The translations under genes and the position numbers were made by a program. Below the pieces are notes generated by a model that did no database searches, was not told the DNA's origin, and worked only from the letters and a program-made list of their open reading frames with translations. Below are positions 29,041 to 30,118 of a stretch of DNA of 30,118 nucleotides, piece by piece. The stretch comes from Seminavis robusta (taxonomy: Eukaryota > Bacillariophyta > Bacillariophyceae > Naviculales > Naviculaceae), in assembly GCA_903772945.1 (NCBI GenBank), contig CAICTM010001397.1:1-30118 (forward strand), in the 5' to 3' direction. How positions within the stretch are numbered: the stretch's first letter is position 1; every line of letters starts with the position of its first letter.

Positions 29041-30118
29041 TTTGGGCAAAGTGGATATTATGGGGAAGGTGCACAAAACGCTGGATCAAATTTTAGCGAC
29101 TCATTTATGTAGGTCCCTTATCATGTCGAAGGGCATTATTTTACCCACATCCCAAAGCGAGCAATACTGCTTGGGAAGCTGATGGTTGGAAGCCTACAAC
29201 CAATACAAGAAAAAGGTGAAAGAGGCCATTCCAGTGCCCACACGGGCAGCATTATACAGTCTGGAGCAGAAGACTCTGGAGCTTTTGCGCATTTGCAAAT
29301 GGCACACCTGTTGCTCCCACAAGCAACAGCTGAAACTCAACAAGCCAAGAGCAGAGCAAGAACGCCTTGGAGCCGCTCCAGGCTAAAAAGGCCAAGACGG
29401 TTACCACCCTTGGACGATGAAGATGACGATGCATACATGTGAGAGCATCTTTGTTGGCCCATTTGGGCATTTTCGGCCTCTGATGATCTTCTGGCCTGGT
29501 TTCTGAAAAAGGTTTGGGCAAATCGGCAAATCTGTTCATCCAATTGGACATTTCTTCTGCAGTGTTTGCGTCACGTTCCTGTGACTTTCTGCGAACTGTT
29601 TCTGCAACAACCAAAGACATTTCTGCTCAGCCTGCTTTCTATTGCCTCTCCTACTAAATGGTACTGTTCTCTGAGCTAATAACTAAGTTAACGATTATCT
29701 AGTTGTAAACTGCTTTGTCATTGTTGTCGTAGTCATGTTCACTTGGGCAAAGTAATGACGGATAATGTAGGTATGGTTGTGTCGGCTTGTGCACGGGATC
29801 TTTGGCGTCTTGCATGCAATTTCAGCGCCATTGGTAAAATTCTGTGATGCCCTTTGCGGCTTGTGCTCACTATTTGTATGCACTTGCGCAAATTGTCCGG
29901 GGACTCCGGCAAAGCTACGTGCCGTCCTATCACTTACCCAAGCTCACTTTTTGGAGCATTTGCGCCAAATATCCACGCACTGGCATAAAGGGCGTACCGC
30001 CAGATCTCTGTACGGAGACACTTTTTCGACGCACTTCACAAAAATATGACGGACTCGCAGGGACATTATGTTTGTTCATTTGGCAATATGAGCTGTGAAC
30101 GAGTACATGATTTGGCGT
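29041..30118. other. Right-edge region without an intact gene
   Basis: Mostly non-coding. Only a degraded plus-strand coding trace (29126-29442) stands out. The rest (about 29450-30118) shows no recognisable ORF family, RNA gene or repeat. The hAT promoter, if the gene is expressed, should lie at the left side. Confidence 0.5.
29126..29442 (+). pseudogene. Decayed coding remnant of unknown family
   Basis: Coding-looking peptides continue through successive frames: HIPKRAILLGKLM, then EAYNQYKKKVKEAIPVP and TLELLRICKWHTCC in a second frame, then LEPLQAKKAKTVTTL in a third, and finally DDEDDDAYM with a stop at 29442. The pieces read like one charged helical protein end broken by small indels. 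I do not recognise the family. It is on the opposite strand to the hAT transposase and only about 90 bp from its start. Confidence 0.25.

Noticed and set aside
29252..29620. 122-codon minus-strand frame near the right edge
   Set aside because: It overlaps the plus-strand coding trace and its second half is hydrophobic shadow sequence; no family recognised.
1..30118. tRNA, rRNA, CRISPR or bacterial operon features
   Set aside because: No cloverleaf with a TTCGA-type T-loop, no conserved rRNA blocks, no regularly spaced repeats; spliced genes argue for a nuclear eukaryotic locus.

Overview
The window looks like nuclear DNA of a photosynthetic stramenopile, most likely a pennate diatom. The basis is: intron-bearing protein genes with GT-AG introns mostly of about 75-115 nt; an ADCY10-type class III cyclase fused to an AAA-type ATPase; a FYVE/class-3 lipase protein; a PPR-like organelle protein; and a mixture of tyrosine-recombinase, Penelope-like and hAT mobile elements. 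No tRNA, rRNA, CRISPR array or bacterial operon signal was seen. The species assignment is inference.

Layout. 1-1403: right end of a tyrosine-recombinase element (recombinase open at the left window edge), followed by two exact 127-bp direct repeats spaced 152 bp apart. 1635-3092 (-): type II membrane protein with a TupA-like ATP-grasp domain. 3093-4007: intergenic, with a possible broken ORF. 4008-12236 (-): one very large gene of about 11 exons, reconstructed here to about 2,468 aa. It has an acidic disordered N-terminal half, a C1-C2 soluble-adenylyl-cyclase core, a P-loop ATPase and a helical C-terminus. 13015-16449 (-): 1,144-aa PPR-like, probably organelle-targeted protein. 16450-17274: shared upstream region for divergent genes. 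17275-21253 (+): three-exon FYVE-lipase-FYVE protein (1,273 aa).

From 21.25 kb to the right edge the DNA is dominated by insertions. A decayed fragment of a calpain-7-like protease lies between 24-bp direct repeats. The second of these repeats is itself split by a 759-bp insertion with inverted repeats and a 5-bp target duplication. Next to it is a Penelope-like retroelement (RT plus GIY-YIG endonuclease, minus strand) bounded by 86-bp direct repeats and broken by two frameshifts. Then comes a long, intact hAT transposase ORF (27004-29040, -) and a terminal kilobase with only degraded coding traces.

The host genes are not an operon. A common theme is intracellular signalling (cyclic nucleotide, phosphoinositide/lipid), but no functional linkage can be shown from sequence. 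The most unusual items are the cyclase with its repeated acidic 'YVDELL' motifs, the B1-A2-B2-like repeat architecture of the recombinase element, and the nested insertion history at 21.26-22.76 kb.
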